NCBI GenBank assembly: GCA_937858995.1 | Contig: CALLZC010000008.1 | Span: 1 to 38,796, forward strand | Reading direction: 5' to 3' | Length of the DNA stretch: 38,796 nucleotides | DNA from: an uncultured Nostocoides sp. | GTDB lineage: Bacteria; Actinomycetota; Actinomycetes; Actinomycetales; Dermatophilaceae | Part shown: in pieces, positions 17,448 through 25,859 of the stretch | Layout of the letters: each line of letters starts with the position of its first letter | How positions within the stretch are numbered: the stretch's first letter is position 1 | Program-made: the position numbers and the translations under genes | Notes under the pieces: generated by a model | What the model was told of the DNA's origin: nothing | What the model saw: only the letters and a program-made list of their open reading frames with translations | The model's database searches: none

Positions 17448-17456
17448 CCGGGATGC

Positions 17457-17517
17457 CTCGGCGGACCGGCCGCGCAGCGCGCCTCCCAAACCGGAGCGGC
17501 GCGGCAGGTCCGCCGAG
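17457..17517 (+). terminator. Long hairpin terminator after sahH
   Basis: The left arm 17457-17467 (CTCGGCGGACC) plus 17469-17475 (GCCGCGC) pairs with 17499-17505 (GCGCGGC) plus 17507-17517 (GGTCCGCCGAG). That makes an 18-bp stem with one G/A mismatch and a loop of about 23 nt. It has no U-tract, which is common for actinobacterial terminators. It lies 10 nt after the sahH stop and before the mtrA promoter. Confidence 0.7.
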
Positions 17518-17531
17518 CCCCGAACGCCACT

Positions 17532-17537
17532 TATGAT
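17532..17537 (+). promoter_or_regulatory. -10 element of the mtrA promoter
   Basis: TATGAT, close to the sigma-A consensus TATAAT, about 45 nt before the mtrA GTG at 17583. No good -35 is visible 16-18 nt upstream. GAAGAGG at 17567-17573 is the likely Shine-Dalgarno. Confidence 0.5.
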
Positions 17538-17582
17538 GACCGGACAGGCAATTTTTCGGGGACGACGAAGAGGTATGGCAGC

Positions 17583-18263
17583 GTGAAGGGTCGAGTGCTG
17601 ATCGTCGATGACGACCTGGCACTGGCGGAGATGCTCGGCATCGTGCTACGCGGTGAGGGCCTGGACGTGGTGCATGTGGCCGATGGGACCTCGGCCCTGC
17701 CGGCCTTCCGCGATCACCGGCCCGACCTGATCCTGCTCGACGTCATGCTTCCGGGGATGGATGGCATCCAGGTCTGCAAGCGGATCCGGGCGGAGTCCGG
17801 GGTGCCCATCGTCATGCTTACCGCTCGGACCGACACGGTGGACGTCGTGGTGGGTTTGGAGTCCGGCGCTGATGACTATGTGGTCAAACCCTTCAAACCG
17901 GCCGAGCTGATCGCCCGGGTCCGCGCCCGGCTGCGCCGCGGTGACGACGGGGAGCCGGAGCGACTCGAGATCGGGGATCTTGCGATCGACGTCGCCGGGC
18001 ACTCGGTGACCCGCGCGGGCCATCAGATCCCGTTGACCCCGCTGGAGTTCGACCTGCTCGTCGCGCTGGCGCGCAAACCCTGGCAGGTCTACACCCGCGA
18101 AGTCCTCTTGGAGCAGGTGTGGGGCTACCGGCACGCCGGGGACACTCGACTCGTCAATGTTCACGTCCAACGACTCCGCAGCAAGATCGAGCACGATCCC
18201 GAGGACCCGAAGATCGTCGTGACCGTCCGCGGCGTCGGATACAAGGCCGGGATCGGGTCCTGA
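17583..18263 (+). CDS. mtrA: MtrA response regulator (OmpR/PhoB family)
   Basis: 226 aa. The receiver domain covers residues 4-115, with acidic pocket VDDD, phosphoacceptor D53 in LILLDVMLPGMDG, the Thr in VMLTAR and Lys in VVKPF. The winged-helix DNA-binding domain spans about 130-223 (LTPLEFDLLVALARKPWQVY, then DTRLVNVHVQRLRSKIE and VRGVGYKAG). In actinobacteria MtrA with MtrB and LpqB controls cell-wall, division and osmotic genes and is usually essential. The start is GTG 17583; the upstream ATG at 17575 runs into a stop. mtrB begins 13 nt after the stop, so the two are one operon. Confidence 0.97.
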   Translation: MKGRVLIVDDDLALAEMLGIVLRGEGLDVVHVADGTSALPAFRDHRPDLILLDVMLPGMDGIQVCKRIRAESGVPIVMLTARTDTVDVVVGLESGADDYVVKPFKPAELIARVRARLRRGDDGEPERLEIGDLAIDVAGHSVTRAGHQIPLTPLEFDLLVALARKPWQVYTREVLLEQVWGYRHAGDTRLVNVHVQRLRSKIEHDPEDPKIVVTVRGVGYKAGIGS

Positions 18264-18276
18264 GCCGGTCGCGGAC

Positions 18277-19926
18277 ATGATCCAGCTGTTGCGCCGGTTG
18301 TTCAGCCCGTGGCGGCGCTCCCTGCAACTGCGGGTGGTCACCTCGACCGTGGCCCTGGGGGTGCTGGGGGTCTCGCTGATTGGTGCCTATCTGTTCCAAC
18401 AGGTGGCCGATGGTCTGACCGAGGACCGGGTGCAGACGGCCCGGCTGGAGGCTCAGGTCCTGGCCGCGCGGGCGCAATCGAACTTCGACTCCTCGGCCGC
18501 GAGCGCCGACACCGCCGAGTTCAACAATGTCGCGGGGGATGTCGTCGCGAGCATCGCCCCCCCACCCAACGACCTCTCGCGGTATGTCGTCTTCATGCGC
18601 GCCGCGGGCAACACCTCGGCGGTCCGTCTCGACACCGTTCTCAGCGGAGGGCTGCGCACCTCGCCCATCCCGGGGGCGTTGCGTGCGGCCGTTTCGCTCG
18701 ACAGCGACCGCCAGCAGGTGACCATCATCGATCTGGACCGCTCGGCATTGGTGGGCGAGGTGGGGTCCGCGGCCTGGGCCCGATCGGCGCTGCCGGCCGT
18801 GGTCATCGGGCAACAGATCCAAGTCTCGACGGCTGGCCCCTACGACCTCTTCTTCATCTATCCCATGGATCGGGAGCAGACCACCCTCGATCTCGTGCGT
18901 CGGCTCTTCCTCGTCGGCGGGTTCTTCCTGGTGACGGTGCTTGCGGCGATTGCCTGGCTCGTGACCCGCCAGATCGTCAACCCGGTCCGGCGCGCGGCCG
19001 GGGTGGCCGAACGGCTGGCTGCCGGGCACCTCAACGAGCGGATGCGCTCGCGGGGAGCCGACGATCTCGCGCTGCTGGGCAAGTCCTTCAACGACATGGC
19101 CGACCATCTGCAAAGCCAGATCCGCAAGCTGGAGGACCTGTCGCGGGTCCAGCAGGTCTTCGTCTCCGATGTCTCCCATGAGCTGCGCACTCCGCTGACG
19201 ACCATCCGAATGGCCGCCGATCTGATCTATGACGAGCGCGAAAGCTTCCCGCCGGCCCTGGAGCGCAGCGCCGAACTGCTCAACGACCAGCTCGACCGTT
19301 TCGAGGCGCTGCTCACCGACCTGCTCGAAATCAGCCGCTTCGATGCGGGCGCGGCTGCTCTGGAACTCGACCAGACGGACCTCGGCGCCTTGGTGGCCCG
19401 GGTGGTCCTCGGGGTCGAGGCGCTGGCGGCTCGGCGGGGTAGCACGATGACGGTTGCGGCACCGGCGCTTCCGGTGGTGGCCGAGGCGGATGCGCGCCGT
19501 GTCGAGCGGATCGTGCGCAACCTGATCGTCAACGCCATCGAGCACGGCGACGGCAAGCCGATCACGATCACCGTCGGCCAGAACGAGCGGGCCGCGGCAA
19601 TCGCCGTGCGTGATCACGGCGTAGGACTGCGACCCGGTGAAACCTCGTTGGTGTTCAACCGGTTCTGGCGGGCCGATCCGGCGCGCGCCCGCACCACGGG
19701 CGGCACCGGACTCGGGTTGGCCATCTCCCTCGAGGACGCCCGACTGCACAATGGGTGGCTGCAGGCTTGGGGGGAGCCGGGCAAGGGGTCGGTCTTCCGG
19801 CTCACTCTGCCGCGGACCGAGCAGAGCGCCATCGGCGAATCACCGGTCCCGCTGGTCCCCGTCAGCGTTGCCGACAGCGACGCGACGACCCGGCTGCGCC
19901 CGGTGCGCCTCCTCGAGCCACGATGA
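18277..19926 (+). CDS. mtrB: MtrB sensor histidine kinase
   Basis: 549 aa. TM1 is at about residues 20-41, followed by an extracytoplasmic sensor loop of about 165 residues, TM2 at about 210-230 (LFLVGGFFLVTVLAAIAWLV) and HAMP at about 235-285. The HisKA box is VSDVSHELRTPLTTIRMAAD with phospho-His H301. The N box is RNLIVNAIEHG (about 415), the G1 box VRDHGVGLRPG, the F box NRFWRADPAR and the G2 box GGTGLGLAIS. All kinase motifs are intact. The stop overlaps the lpqB ATG (ATGA at 19923-19926), which ties kinase and lipoprotein production together. LpqB is known to bind the MtrB sensor region. Membrane protein phosphorylating MtrA. Confidence 0.97.
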   Translation: MIQLLRRLFSPWRRSLQLRVVTSTVALGVLGVSLIGAYLFQQVADGLTEDRVQTARLEAQVLAARAQSNFDSSAASADTAEFNNVAGDVVASIAPPPNDLSRYVVFMRAAGNTSAVRLDTVLSGGLRTSPIPGALRAAVSLDSDRQQVTIIDLDRSALVGEVGSAAWARSALPAVVIGQQIQVSTAGPYDLFFIYPMDREQTTLDLVRRLFLVGGFFLVTVLAAIAWLVTRQIVNPVRRAAGVAERLAAGHLNERMRSRGADDLALLGKSFNDMADHLQSQIRKLEDLSRVQQVFVSDVSHELRTPLTTIRMAADLIYDERESFPPALERSAELLNDQLDRFEALLTDLLEISRFDAGAAALELDQTDLGALVARVVLGVEALAARRGSTMTVAAPALPVVAEADARRVERIVRNLIVNAIEHGDGKPITITVGQNERAAAIAVRDHGVGLRPGETSLVFNRFWRADPARARTTGGTGLGLAISLEDARLHNGWLQAWGEPGKGSVFRLTLPRTEQSAIGESPVPLVPVSVADSDATTRLRPVRLLEPR

Positions 19927-21680
19927 GCCGCGTTCGCGCCGTAGTCGGCGGGTTGGCCCTGGCGGCAACCCTGTCCGGATGCGTTGGCCTACACGCTGAT
20001 TCGACCATCACCCCGGGGCTCGAATTTGGTCCTGAACGTCCGGAGCGGGTCGTCTATCTGCCGCCGGGACCGCAGGCAAACGCCTCGGCGGAGGCCACGA
20101 TCCGAGGCTTCCTGCGAGCGGCGGCAGTCTCTGGCGAGGGCATCACCGTCGCTCGCAGCTTCCTGACCGACTCGCTCGCCGAGACGTGGAAGCCCGACGC
20201 GCATGCGGACATCGTGGAGGAGGGAATCCAGGGGCCGCTGCGGCAGATTGGATCGACCGGATACGAACTGAGCGGTGCGCTTGTCGGCACGGTCGATGCG
20301 TCGGGCCGCCTGGTCCCGGCTCCGGCGGACGCCACGATCACGGTCCGAATCGGGTTGGTCCGGGAAGCCGGTCAATGGCGGATCAGCGAGCTGCCGGACG
20401 GTTTCGGACGATGGTTGTCGCGAGGCGCCTTCAGTCAACTGATGAGCGCGGTCGACCTGCACTACCTGGCGGGCGACGACCTGCTCGTCCCGGATGTCCG
20501 TTACCTGGTGTCGGACTCCATGGCGACCCGACTCGCGCAGGCTCAGCTCGGGCCCATCCCCGGTTATCTCACCGGCGCAGTCTCCAGCGACCTCACCGGG
20601 CTTCGGTTGCTGGTGGATGCGGTCACGGTTGCTGACGGGGTGGCGAGCGTCGATTTCGCGGCCGCCCGGGTCAGTCCAGACCCGGCGGCCCGGCGGGGTA
20701 TGTGGGGCCAGCTGGTCGCAACGGTAACCCAGGCGCCGACCGTCACCCATGTCGCCGTGACCGTCGAGGGGGCGAGCCTTGACCTCCAGGGGCTAGCGCC
20801 CCCGGTGGCAGCCCCGGAGGACGTGGGCTTCCGGGAGGCGGCCGTACCGGCCACGTCCCTGCCCCTGCTGCGCCTGGGCACCGCTCTCTATCCTCTCGAC
20901 CCCGCGCGATTGAGCCAGGGTGACCTGGACACCGTTGTCGAGAAACCCTCGGAATTCCCGGACGTCGGAACGCAATTCACCGACATCGCGATGACGCCGA
21001 CCGGCACCGAGATCGCTGCCGTGGGCGGCGGCGAGCTCGCGCGCTTCCGGCGCGGCATGGGGGAGTCGGTCCCCAATTTCGGCAGCGGGCTGACCGGCCC
21101 GGCATACGATCCCGATGGCTGGCTGTGGGTGGCCGGACGGGCTGGCGTGCAGCGCAGCGGGGCGATCTGGGTCCTGGATGGCCGCAGCTGGCCGCCCGGC
21201 TCCGAGGCGGCCGCACCGCGCCCACTCCTGGCGCCGTGGCTGGCCGAACGTCGACCGGTCGCCATAGCCCTGTCGGCCGATGGTGCCCGGGCGGCGGTGA
21301 TCTCGACGGACGCCCGGGGTCGCGGCCCGCGCCTGGAGATTGCCGGCGTCCTGCGGGACCCGGCAGGGGCCCCCACCGCCCTGGCTGCGGAGCCGTTGCG
21401 GCTGGCTCCGTCATTGACGCGCATCACCGACGTTGCCTGGATCGGGGCGACCGAGGTGGCCGTGCTCGCCAGCAGCGACACGGAGGCGGTTGCACCCCAT
21501 GTGGTCACCCTCGGCCAGCAAGTGCGTCCGCTGCCCGTTGCTCCGGGGGCCGAGGCGATCACCACCCTGGGCGGGGAGCGGCGCATCGTTGTGACCACGG
21601 CGGACGGCTTGCTGTTGCGGGCCGGCGGCACCTGGCAGCGGGTGGGCGTCGGCGATGATCTGGTGGTCGCCGGACGCTGA
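19923..21680 (+). CDS. lpqB: LpqB lipoprotein, MtrAB modulator
   Basis: 585 aa. A type II signal peptide (VRAVVGGLALAATLSGC) gives lipidated C20 after the lipobox L-S-G-C. The mature part starts with a GerMN-like region (about 60-300, including ATIRGFLRAAAVSGEG and a later valine-rich beta segment), then a C-terminal LpqB beta-propeller (about 310-585). It acts outside the membrane and interacts with MtrB to tune MtrA phosphorylation. The start is fixed by the ATGA overlap with mtrB; the frame upstream belongs to mtrB DNA. It is the third gene of the operon. Confidence 0.93.
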   Translation: MSRVRAVVGGLALAATLSGCVGLHADSTITPGLEFGPERPERVVYLPPGPQANASAEATIRGFLRAAAVSGEGITVARSFLTDSLAETWKPDAHADIVEEGIQGPLRQIGSTGYELSGALVGTVDASGRLVPAPADATITVRIGLVREAGQWRISELPDGFGRWLSRGAFSQLMSAVDLHYLAGDDLLVPDVRYLVSDSMATRLAQAQLGPIPGYLTGAVSSDLTGLRLLVDAVTVADGVASVDFAAARVSPDPAARRGMWGQLVATVTQAPTVTHVAVTVEGASLDLQGLAPPVAAPEDVGFREAAVPATSLPLLRLGTALYPLDPARLSQGDLDTVVEKPSEFPDVGTQFTDIAMTPTGTEIAAVGGGELARFRRGMGESVPNFGSGLTGPAYDPDGWLWVAGRAGVQRSGAIWVLDGRSWPPGSEAAAPRPLLAPWLAERRPVAIALSADGARAAVISTDARGRGPRLEIAGVLRDPAGAPTALAAEPLRLAPSLTRITDVAWIGATEVAVLASSDTEAVAPHVVTLGQQVRPLPVAPGAEAITTLGGERRIVVTTADGLLLRAGGTWQRVGVGDDLVVAGR

Positions 21681-21710
21681 TCCCGTGGCGATCCAGTCGT
21701 TATGCCCTGG

Positions 21711-21719
21711 TTGTCCACA
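21711..21719 (+). promoter_or_regulatory. DnaA-box-like TTGTCCACA
   Basis: A perfect match to the actinobacterial DnaA box TTGTCCACA lies in the 90-bp lpqB-comF gap. It is a single site, not a cluster, so this is not an origin. It could titrate or respond to DnaA. Confidence 0.5.
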
Positions 21720-21770
21720 GCCTGCAGAGCTGCGTTAGGCGTCGGCGCAGCCTCGTGGCACGGTGACGGT

Positions 21771-22505
21771 ATGACGCGCCCCCGCCTCGACCTGCCCGGG
21801 CTGCTCGACCTCGCCCTGCCGCGGGTTTGCGCGGGGTGCGGGCACGGCCCGCAGACCCTATGCCCGACGTGCCTACACGAGCTTGCCGCCGCCTGCTTTG
21901 TCGGTGGTCCGGCCCTGGTGCGCCCGAACCCGACCCCGCCCGAGCTGCCGGGGACGTGGGCGTGCGCGGCATACGCGGGAGTTCTCGCCCGCGTGGTGCC
22001 GGCCTACAAGGACAGCGGCCGCCGCGACCTGCGCGCGCTCTTGGCGGTGCTGCTCGGGCGCGCGACCCGCTGCGCCCTGGCCGCCGCCAGCTCGCCGGCT
22101 CACGTGCCTGCGCGAGCTGCCCATCGGCCCGGTTCTTCCCCCACGGCGTTGGTGCCGCTTCCCAGCTCGCGCCGCGCGACCCGGCAGCGGGGTGATCGTC
22201 CGGTTGCCGCCCTCGCCCGGCTCAGCGCGAGCGAGCTGGGGTTACCGGTATACGAAGCGCTCCGCGTCACCGGGCACGTGCGCGATGCCGTGGGGTTGGG
22301 CAGCGCCGAACGCGCGCGCAATGTGTCCGGCGCGATGCGCGCCGACCCTCGCCTGCGTGCTCGCCCGGTCATCCTGGTCGATGACGTCATGACCACGGGT
22401 GCATCGATGGCCGAGGCGGTGCGCGCGGTGCGGGCGGTGGGCGGCCTGGTCGCCGGGCAGGCCGTGATTGCCGCCTCCCCACGGCAGGCCCACGGGCGTC
22501 CCTAA
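21771..22505 (+). CDS. comF: ComF-family phosphoribosyltransferase-like protein
   Basis: 244 aa. The N-terminal zinc finger VCAGCGHGPQTLCPTC (two CxxC pairs) and the C-terminal PRPP-binding loop VILVDDVMTTGASM are the two hallmarks of ComF. PLPSSRRATRQRG is the usual intermediate motif. In competent bacteria ComF helps bring in single-stranded DNA; in actinobacteria its role is unproved. ATG 21771 is preceded by GGTGACGGT, a weak ribosome-binding site. An upstream in-frame ATG (21702) would add 23 unconserved residues. It follows lpqB by 90 bp, the usual place (Rv3242c). Confidence 0.9.
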   Translation: MTRPRLDLPGLLDLALPRVCAGCGHGPQTLCPTCLHELAAACFVGGPALVRPNPTPPELPGTWACAAYAGVLARVVPAYKDSGRRDLRALLAVLLGRATRCALAAASSPAHVPARAAHRPGSSPTALVPLPSSRRATRQRGDRPVAALARLSASELGLPVYEALRVTGHVRDAVGLGSAERARNVSGAMRADPRLRARPVILVDDVMTTGASMAEAVRAVRAVGGLVAGQAVIAASPRQAHGRP

Positions 22506-22523
22506 AAGTGCCTCCGCGCGCCC

Positions 22524-22553
22524 CTGACAAAGTGGCTCACGGTGAGCTAGCGT
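22524..22553 (+). promoter_or_regulatory. Sigma-A-type promoter of hpf
   Basis: CTGACA (22524-22529), an 18-nt spacer and TAGCGT (22548-22553). This is one of the few places in the window where both hexamers and spacing are acceptable. It predicts a leader of about 160 nt before the hpf ATG, which I see as G/C-rich with no recognised riboswitch. Confidence 0.6.
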
Positions 22554-22720
22554 CCTGCCTAGGAAGGCGGTTCGAGCCGCAGCACGCACAGGACCGGGAG
22601 GTGATGCGATCCGCGACAGTCTGAATCGACAGACACCGCAACGCCCTAGCGAGCGCCCCACCCCGCCCGGTGCAGGAGGCAGCGCGACGCATAGAGACCC
22701 GCTCGATTCCAGGAGAATCC

Positions 22721-23341
22721 ATGGATGTCGTCATTACCGGCCGCCACCAAAGCGTCAGCGATCGATTCCGAGAGCACGTCTCGGATCGGATGGCCAAGGT
22801 CGAGCAACTAGCTCCCCGAGCCCTCCGAACAGAGATCCTGGTCAGCCACGAGAAGAGCAAGTCCAAGCCGTCGGAACGGGTGGAGATCACCTGTCATGTC
22901 CGCGGACCGGTCGTGCGCGCCGAGGCGACACATGAAGACAAGTACGCCGCATTCGAGATGGCCATGGACAAGCTCGTCGAGCGCTTGCGTCGCGCTAACG
23001 ACCGCCGCCGGGTCTCCCGGGCTCGCGGCAAGAAGGGTGAGGTGCTTGGGGCACCCGCCGAGCCGGCACCGATCGCCCCCTTGGTCGAGAGCCCGCCGGA
23101 GGAGCCCGACCTCTTCGGCGCCATCGGTGACAGCCCGATCGAGGTCCGCGAGAAGGTCCACCTGAGCTCTCCGATGACTCTCGCGCAGGCCCTGGCCGAA
23201 ATGGAACTCGTCGGCCACGACTTCTATCTCTTCCACGACAGCGACACGGGCAAACCGTCGGTGGTCTATCGCCGGCGCGGGTGGACCTATGGCGTCATCC
23301 ACCTCGAGGTGGCGCAGGTTCCGCAGGAGGCTGCCTCCTAG
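22721..23341 (+). CDS. hpf: Long-form ribosome hibernation promoting factor
   Basis: 206 aa, the long HPF type. The S30AE/YfiA domain covers residues 1-100 ([39 protein letters not shown]), followed by a charged linker. The C-terminal dimerisation domain is at about 145-200 ([40 protein letters not shown]). It binds the 30S A/P sites and joins 70S ribosomes into inactive 100S dimers in stress or stationary phase. ATG 22721 has AGGAG at 22711-22715 (5-nt spacing), so the start is firm. It lies upstream of secA, as in other actinobacteria. Confidence 0.95.
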   Translation: MDVVITGRHQSVSDRFREHVSDRMAKVEQLAPRALRTEILVSHEKSKSKPSERVEITCHVRGPVVRAEATHEDKYAAFEMAMDKLVERLRRANDRRRVSRARGKKGEVLGAPAEPAPIAPLVESPPEEPDLFGAIGDSPIEVREKVHLSSPMTLAQALAEMELVGHDFYLFHDSDTGKPSVVYRRRGWTYGVIHLEVAQVPQEAAS

Positions 23342-23342
23342 C

Positions 23343-24545
23343 GTGTCGGGCGTGAGCGCCGTGCGCCTGTCAACCGCGCAGGCCCGGCGGGTTGCCCTGG
23401 TGGCCCAGGGCTTGACTCGAGCGCGACCCGCGGTGGCGACGACGCGGGATCTGCAGCGCGTCGTCGACACCGTCGGGGTCATCCAGATCGACAGCGTCAA
23501 TGTCCTCACCCGAAGCCAGTACCTGCCCTTCTTCTCCCGCCTCGGCGCGTATGACGTTGCCCTGCTCGACCGGGCGCGGGATCGCTCCCCGCGTCGCCTC
23601 GTCGAGTACTGGGCCCACGAGGCGTCGTTGATCCCGCCGGCCACCTGGCCGTTGCTCGACTTCCGCATGCGCCGCGCCGTCGATGGCTCGTGGGGCGGTA
23701 TGCAGCGAGTGGCCCGTGAGCACCCCGAGCTCGTGGCCGCCGTGCGCGCCGAGATCGCCGCGCATGGACCGCTGACCTCGCGCGAGACCGAGGCCGCCCT
23801 GACACATGACCAGCCCCGCGGCACGCAGCACTGGGGGTGGAACTGGTCTTTGGTCAAGATGGCACTCGAGCATCTGTTCTGGGCGGGCGAGATCGGCTCG
23901 GCCGGTCGAAACGCCCAGTTCGAGCGCCGGTATGACGTGAGCCACCGCATCCTGCCCCCGGCGCAGCGGGCGCACGCACTCGAGGCGGCGAGCCGGCCCG
24001 GCGAGCACACGGCATACGAACAACTCATGGAGATCGCGGCCCGCGCCCACGGGGTGGGGACTATCCAATGCTTGCGCGACTATTTCCGCCTGGGGCCCGA
24101 GCCAGCTGCCCGCGCCGTGTCCGCGCTGGTCGCCCGCGGCGTGCTCATCCCGGCGACCATCGACGGGTGGCGGCGCCCGGCATACCTACATCGCGACGCA
24201 CGCCGCCCCCGCAGCGTCGCGGCGCGGGCGCTGCTGAGCCCCTTCGACTCGCTGATCTGGACCCGCGATCGGGTGTCGGCGATCTTCGGTTTCGACTACC
24301 GGTTGGAAATCTATGTCCCGGCTCCGCAGCGCAAGCACGGCTACTACGTGCTGCCCTTCCTGCTCGGTGAGGAGTTGATTGCGCGGGTCGATCTCAAGGC
24401 GGACCGCGCGCAGGGCACGCTGCGGGCTCAGCGGATCACCTGGGAGCCCGGGCGCGGTGGCGCTGGCGAGCGCGCCGAGCTGGCGGCCGAACTCGAGCTG
24501 TTGGCGTCCTGGCTGGGACTGACCGAGGTTGCCGGGGGGCCGTGA
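23343..24545 (+). CDS. YcaQ-like winged-helix DNA glycosylase (HTH_42 family)
   Basis: 400 aa. N-terminal [17 protein letters not shown], then [31 protein letters not shown] and [14 protein letters not shown] match the HTH_42 (formerly DUF1006) superfamily. E. coli YcaQ and the Streptomyces self-resistance enzyme AlkZ/AZL belong here; they unhook interstrand crosslinks by excising alkylated bases. QID is the expected position of the Q-x-D/Q catalytic motif. The C-terminal [19 protein letters not shown] is also typical. The start is GTG 23343, 1 nt after the hpf stop. GTG 23352 is an alternative with no better ribosome-binding site. It is probably co-transcribed with hpf. Repair of DNA crosslinks is a family-based prediction. 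Confidence 0.85.
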   Translation: MSGVSAVRLSTAQARRVALVAQGLTRARPAVATTRDLQRVVDTVGVIQIDSVNVLTRSQYLPFFSRLGAYDVALLDRARDRSPRRLVEYWAHEASLIPPATWPLLDFRMRRAVDGSWGGMQRVAREHPELVAAVRAEIAAHGPLTSRETEAALTHDQPRGTQHWGWNWSLVKMALEHLFWAGEIGSAGRNAQFERRYDVSHRILPPAQRAHALEAASRPGEHTAYEQLMEIAARAHGVGTIQCLRDYFRLGPEPAARAVSALVARGVLIPATIDGWRRPAYLHRDARRPRSVAARALLSPFDSLIWTRDRVSAIFGFDYRLEIYVPAPQRKHGYYVLPFLLGEELIARVDLKADRAQGTLRAQRITWEPGRGGAGERAELAAELELLASWLGLTEVAGGP

Positions 24546-24571
24546 CGCGCTGGCCTGGGAGCCCCGGGTGC

Positions 24572-25723
24572 CTACGGGCGCGGCGGGTTCCCAGAAAGGA
24601 GTTCCCAGTGCAGTGCCGGTCCCGGGCGGCCGTCGGGTCCGGTCGCCGCCTCCTCCCGCCCCCAGATGGTGAAGCCGGCACGCTCCAGGGCGCGATTGCT
24701 GCCGTGATTGTCCGCGGCCGTCTCCGCAACCAGCCGGCGCAAGCCGAGCCCAGTCACGCCCGCCAGATCGCCTGGCTCGGCCGGGGTGAAAGCGTGCGCG
24801 ATGACGGCGCGCAAGGCCGCAGCCAGGAGCCCCTGGCCGCGCGCGCTGGGGGAGAGCCAATAGCCCAGTTCACCGGTGTCTGCGTCCGCGAGCGCTCCGG
24901 TGCTGGAGAAGATCACGACATCGCCCCTGGCCGCTCCCGTTGCTGCGTCGGCCAGGCACCACCCCTGAGCGACGCCCCGGGCCAGTAGCTGGCGGCGCCG
25001 GGCGAGCCAGGAACCAAAGCTCTCAGGGGTGGGTATGCCGCGCGCGGGCAGCCAGTGCGGTGGATGGTCGGGGGTCTCGATGGCCTCGGAGTCGCCGTCC
25101 TCCCAGGCCCGCAAGTGGACGGGGCCGACAGTGAACGGTGGCACGTCATACCACCAACTGGTCGCGGTGCGCGGGTCGCTGGCATTGAGTGCGCCGTGCC
25201 ACTCGCCGGTGATCTCCCCGCTGCGCGTGGTCGCGCACGCCGGATTGATGGACTCGAATCGGAACCCGGCCGCACGGGCGACGGCCCAGGACGGCAGGTT
25301 GTCCTCGTAAGCCGTCCATGTCAGGCGGGTGCCTTGCTGGTGCTCGAACCACCAGTGTGCCGCGAGCCGCAGGGCAGCGGCCATGAGGTGTCGGCCGCGC
25401 GCCTGGGGGTGCAGCCCATAGCCGACGGCGGCCAGGCCCCCACCGCGGGGGCGAATGTCGATCGTGCCCGCAAGGACCTGATCCGGGTCGGTGGCGTCGG
25501 TCACCGCCCACGCGCGCACCCCATCCACGCTCTCCCAGTTGCGCGCGATCTCGTCGAGAAAGGCCCGGGCGTCAGCCTCGTCGTACGGCGCCGGCACGGT
25601 GGTCCACCGCAGGGTTTCTGGATCGGCGCACTGCTCGACGATGCGGGCGACGTCGCGCTCGTGGTGAGCCCGCAGCCGCACCACGCCATCGGTGAGCTCG
25701 GGGACCAGGTCGGGGAACGGCAT
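24572..25723 (-). CDS. Tandem two-domain GNAT acetyltransferase (RimJ/RimL-like)
   Basis: 383 aa made of two GNAT units in one chain. Domain 1 (about 10-170) has [39 protein letters not shown] (the acetyl-CoA loop, Q/R-x-x-G-R-H in place of G-x-G) and [16 protein letters not shown]. Domain 2 (about 195-378) has [38 protein letters not shown] (a proper RGQG acetyl-CoA loop) and [17 protein letters not shown]. Domain 2 looks catalytically competent; domain 1 has a weaker loop. The family N-acetylates protein termini or small molecules, and the substrate here is unknown. ATG 25723 follows a CAGGAT hexamer by 5 nt on the minus strand, which could be a -10 or a weak ribosome-binding site. It is divergent from secA and convergent with the YcaQ-like gene. 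Confidence 0.85.
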   Translation of the reverse strand: MPFPDLVPELTDGVVRLRAHHERDVARIVEQCADPETLRWTTVPAPYDEADARAFLDEIARNWESVDGVRAWAVTDATDPDQVLAGTIDIRPRGGGLAAVGYGLHPQARGRHLMAAALRLAAHWWFEHQQGTRLTWTAYEDNLPSWAVARAAGFRFESINPACATTRSGEITGEWHGALNASDPRTATSWWYDVPPFTVGPVHLRAWEDGDSEAIETPDHPPHWLPARGIPTPESFGSWLARRRQLLARGVAQGWCLADAATGAARGDVVIFSSTGALADADTGELGYWLSPSARGQGLLAAALRAVIAHAFTPAEPGDLAGVTGLGLRRLVAETAADNHGSNRALERAGFTIWGREEAATGPDGRPGPALHWELLSGNPPRP

Positions 25724-25791
25724 ACCGAATCCTGGACCACCTGACGGTGCAGGGCAACGCAGTTTCGGAACTGGCGACGCGGTCGTGGGCG

Positions 25792-25821
25792 TTGGGTTGG
25801 CGGTGGCCGCTCGATTAGGCT
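25792..25821 (+). promoter_or_regulatory. secA promoter
   Basis: TTGGGT (25792-25797), an 18-nt spacer and TAGGCT (25816-25821), about 38 nt before the secA start. The ribosome-binding site AGGAG is at 25846-25850. Confidence 0.55.
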
Positions 25822-25859
25822 GGTCAGGTTCACACCATTCTCGTCAGGAGATGCATCGC

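Noticed and set aside
21711-21719. Replication origin
   Set aside because: A single DnaA box without a cluster, an AT-rich region, or dnaA/dnaN/gyrB nearby.
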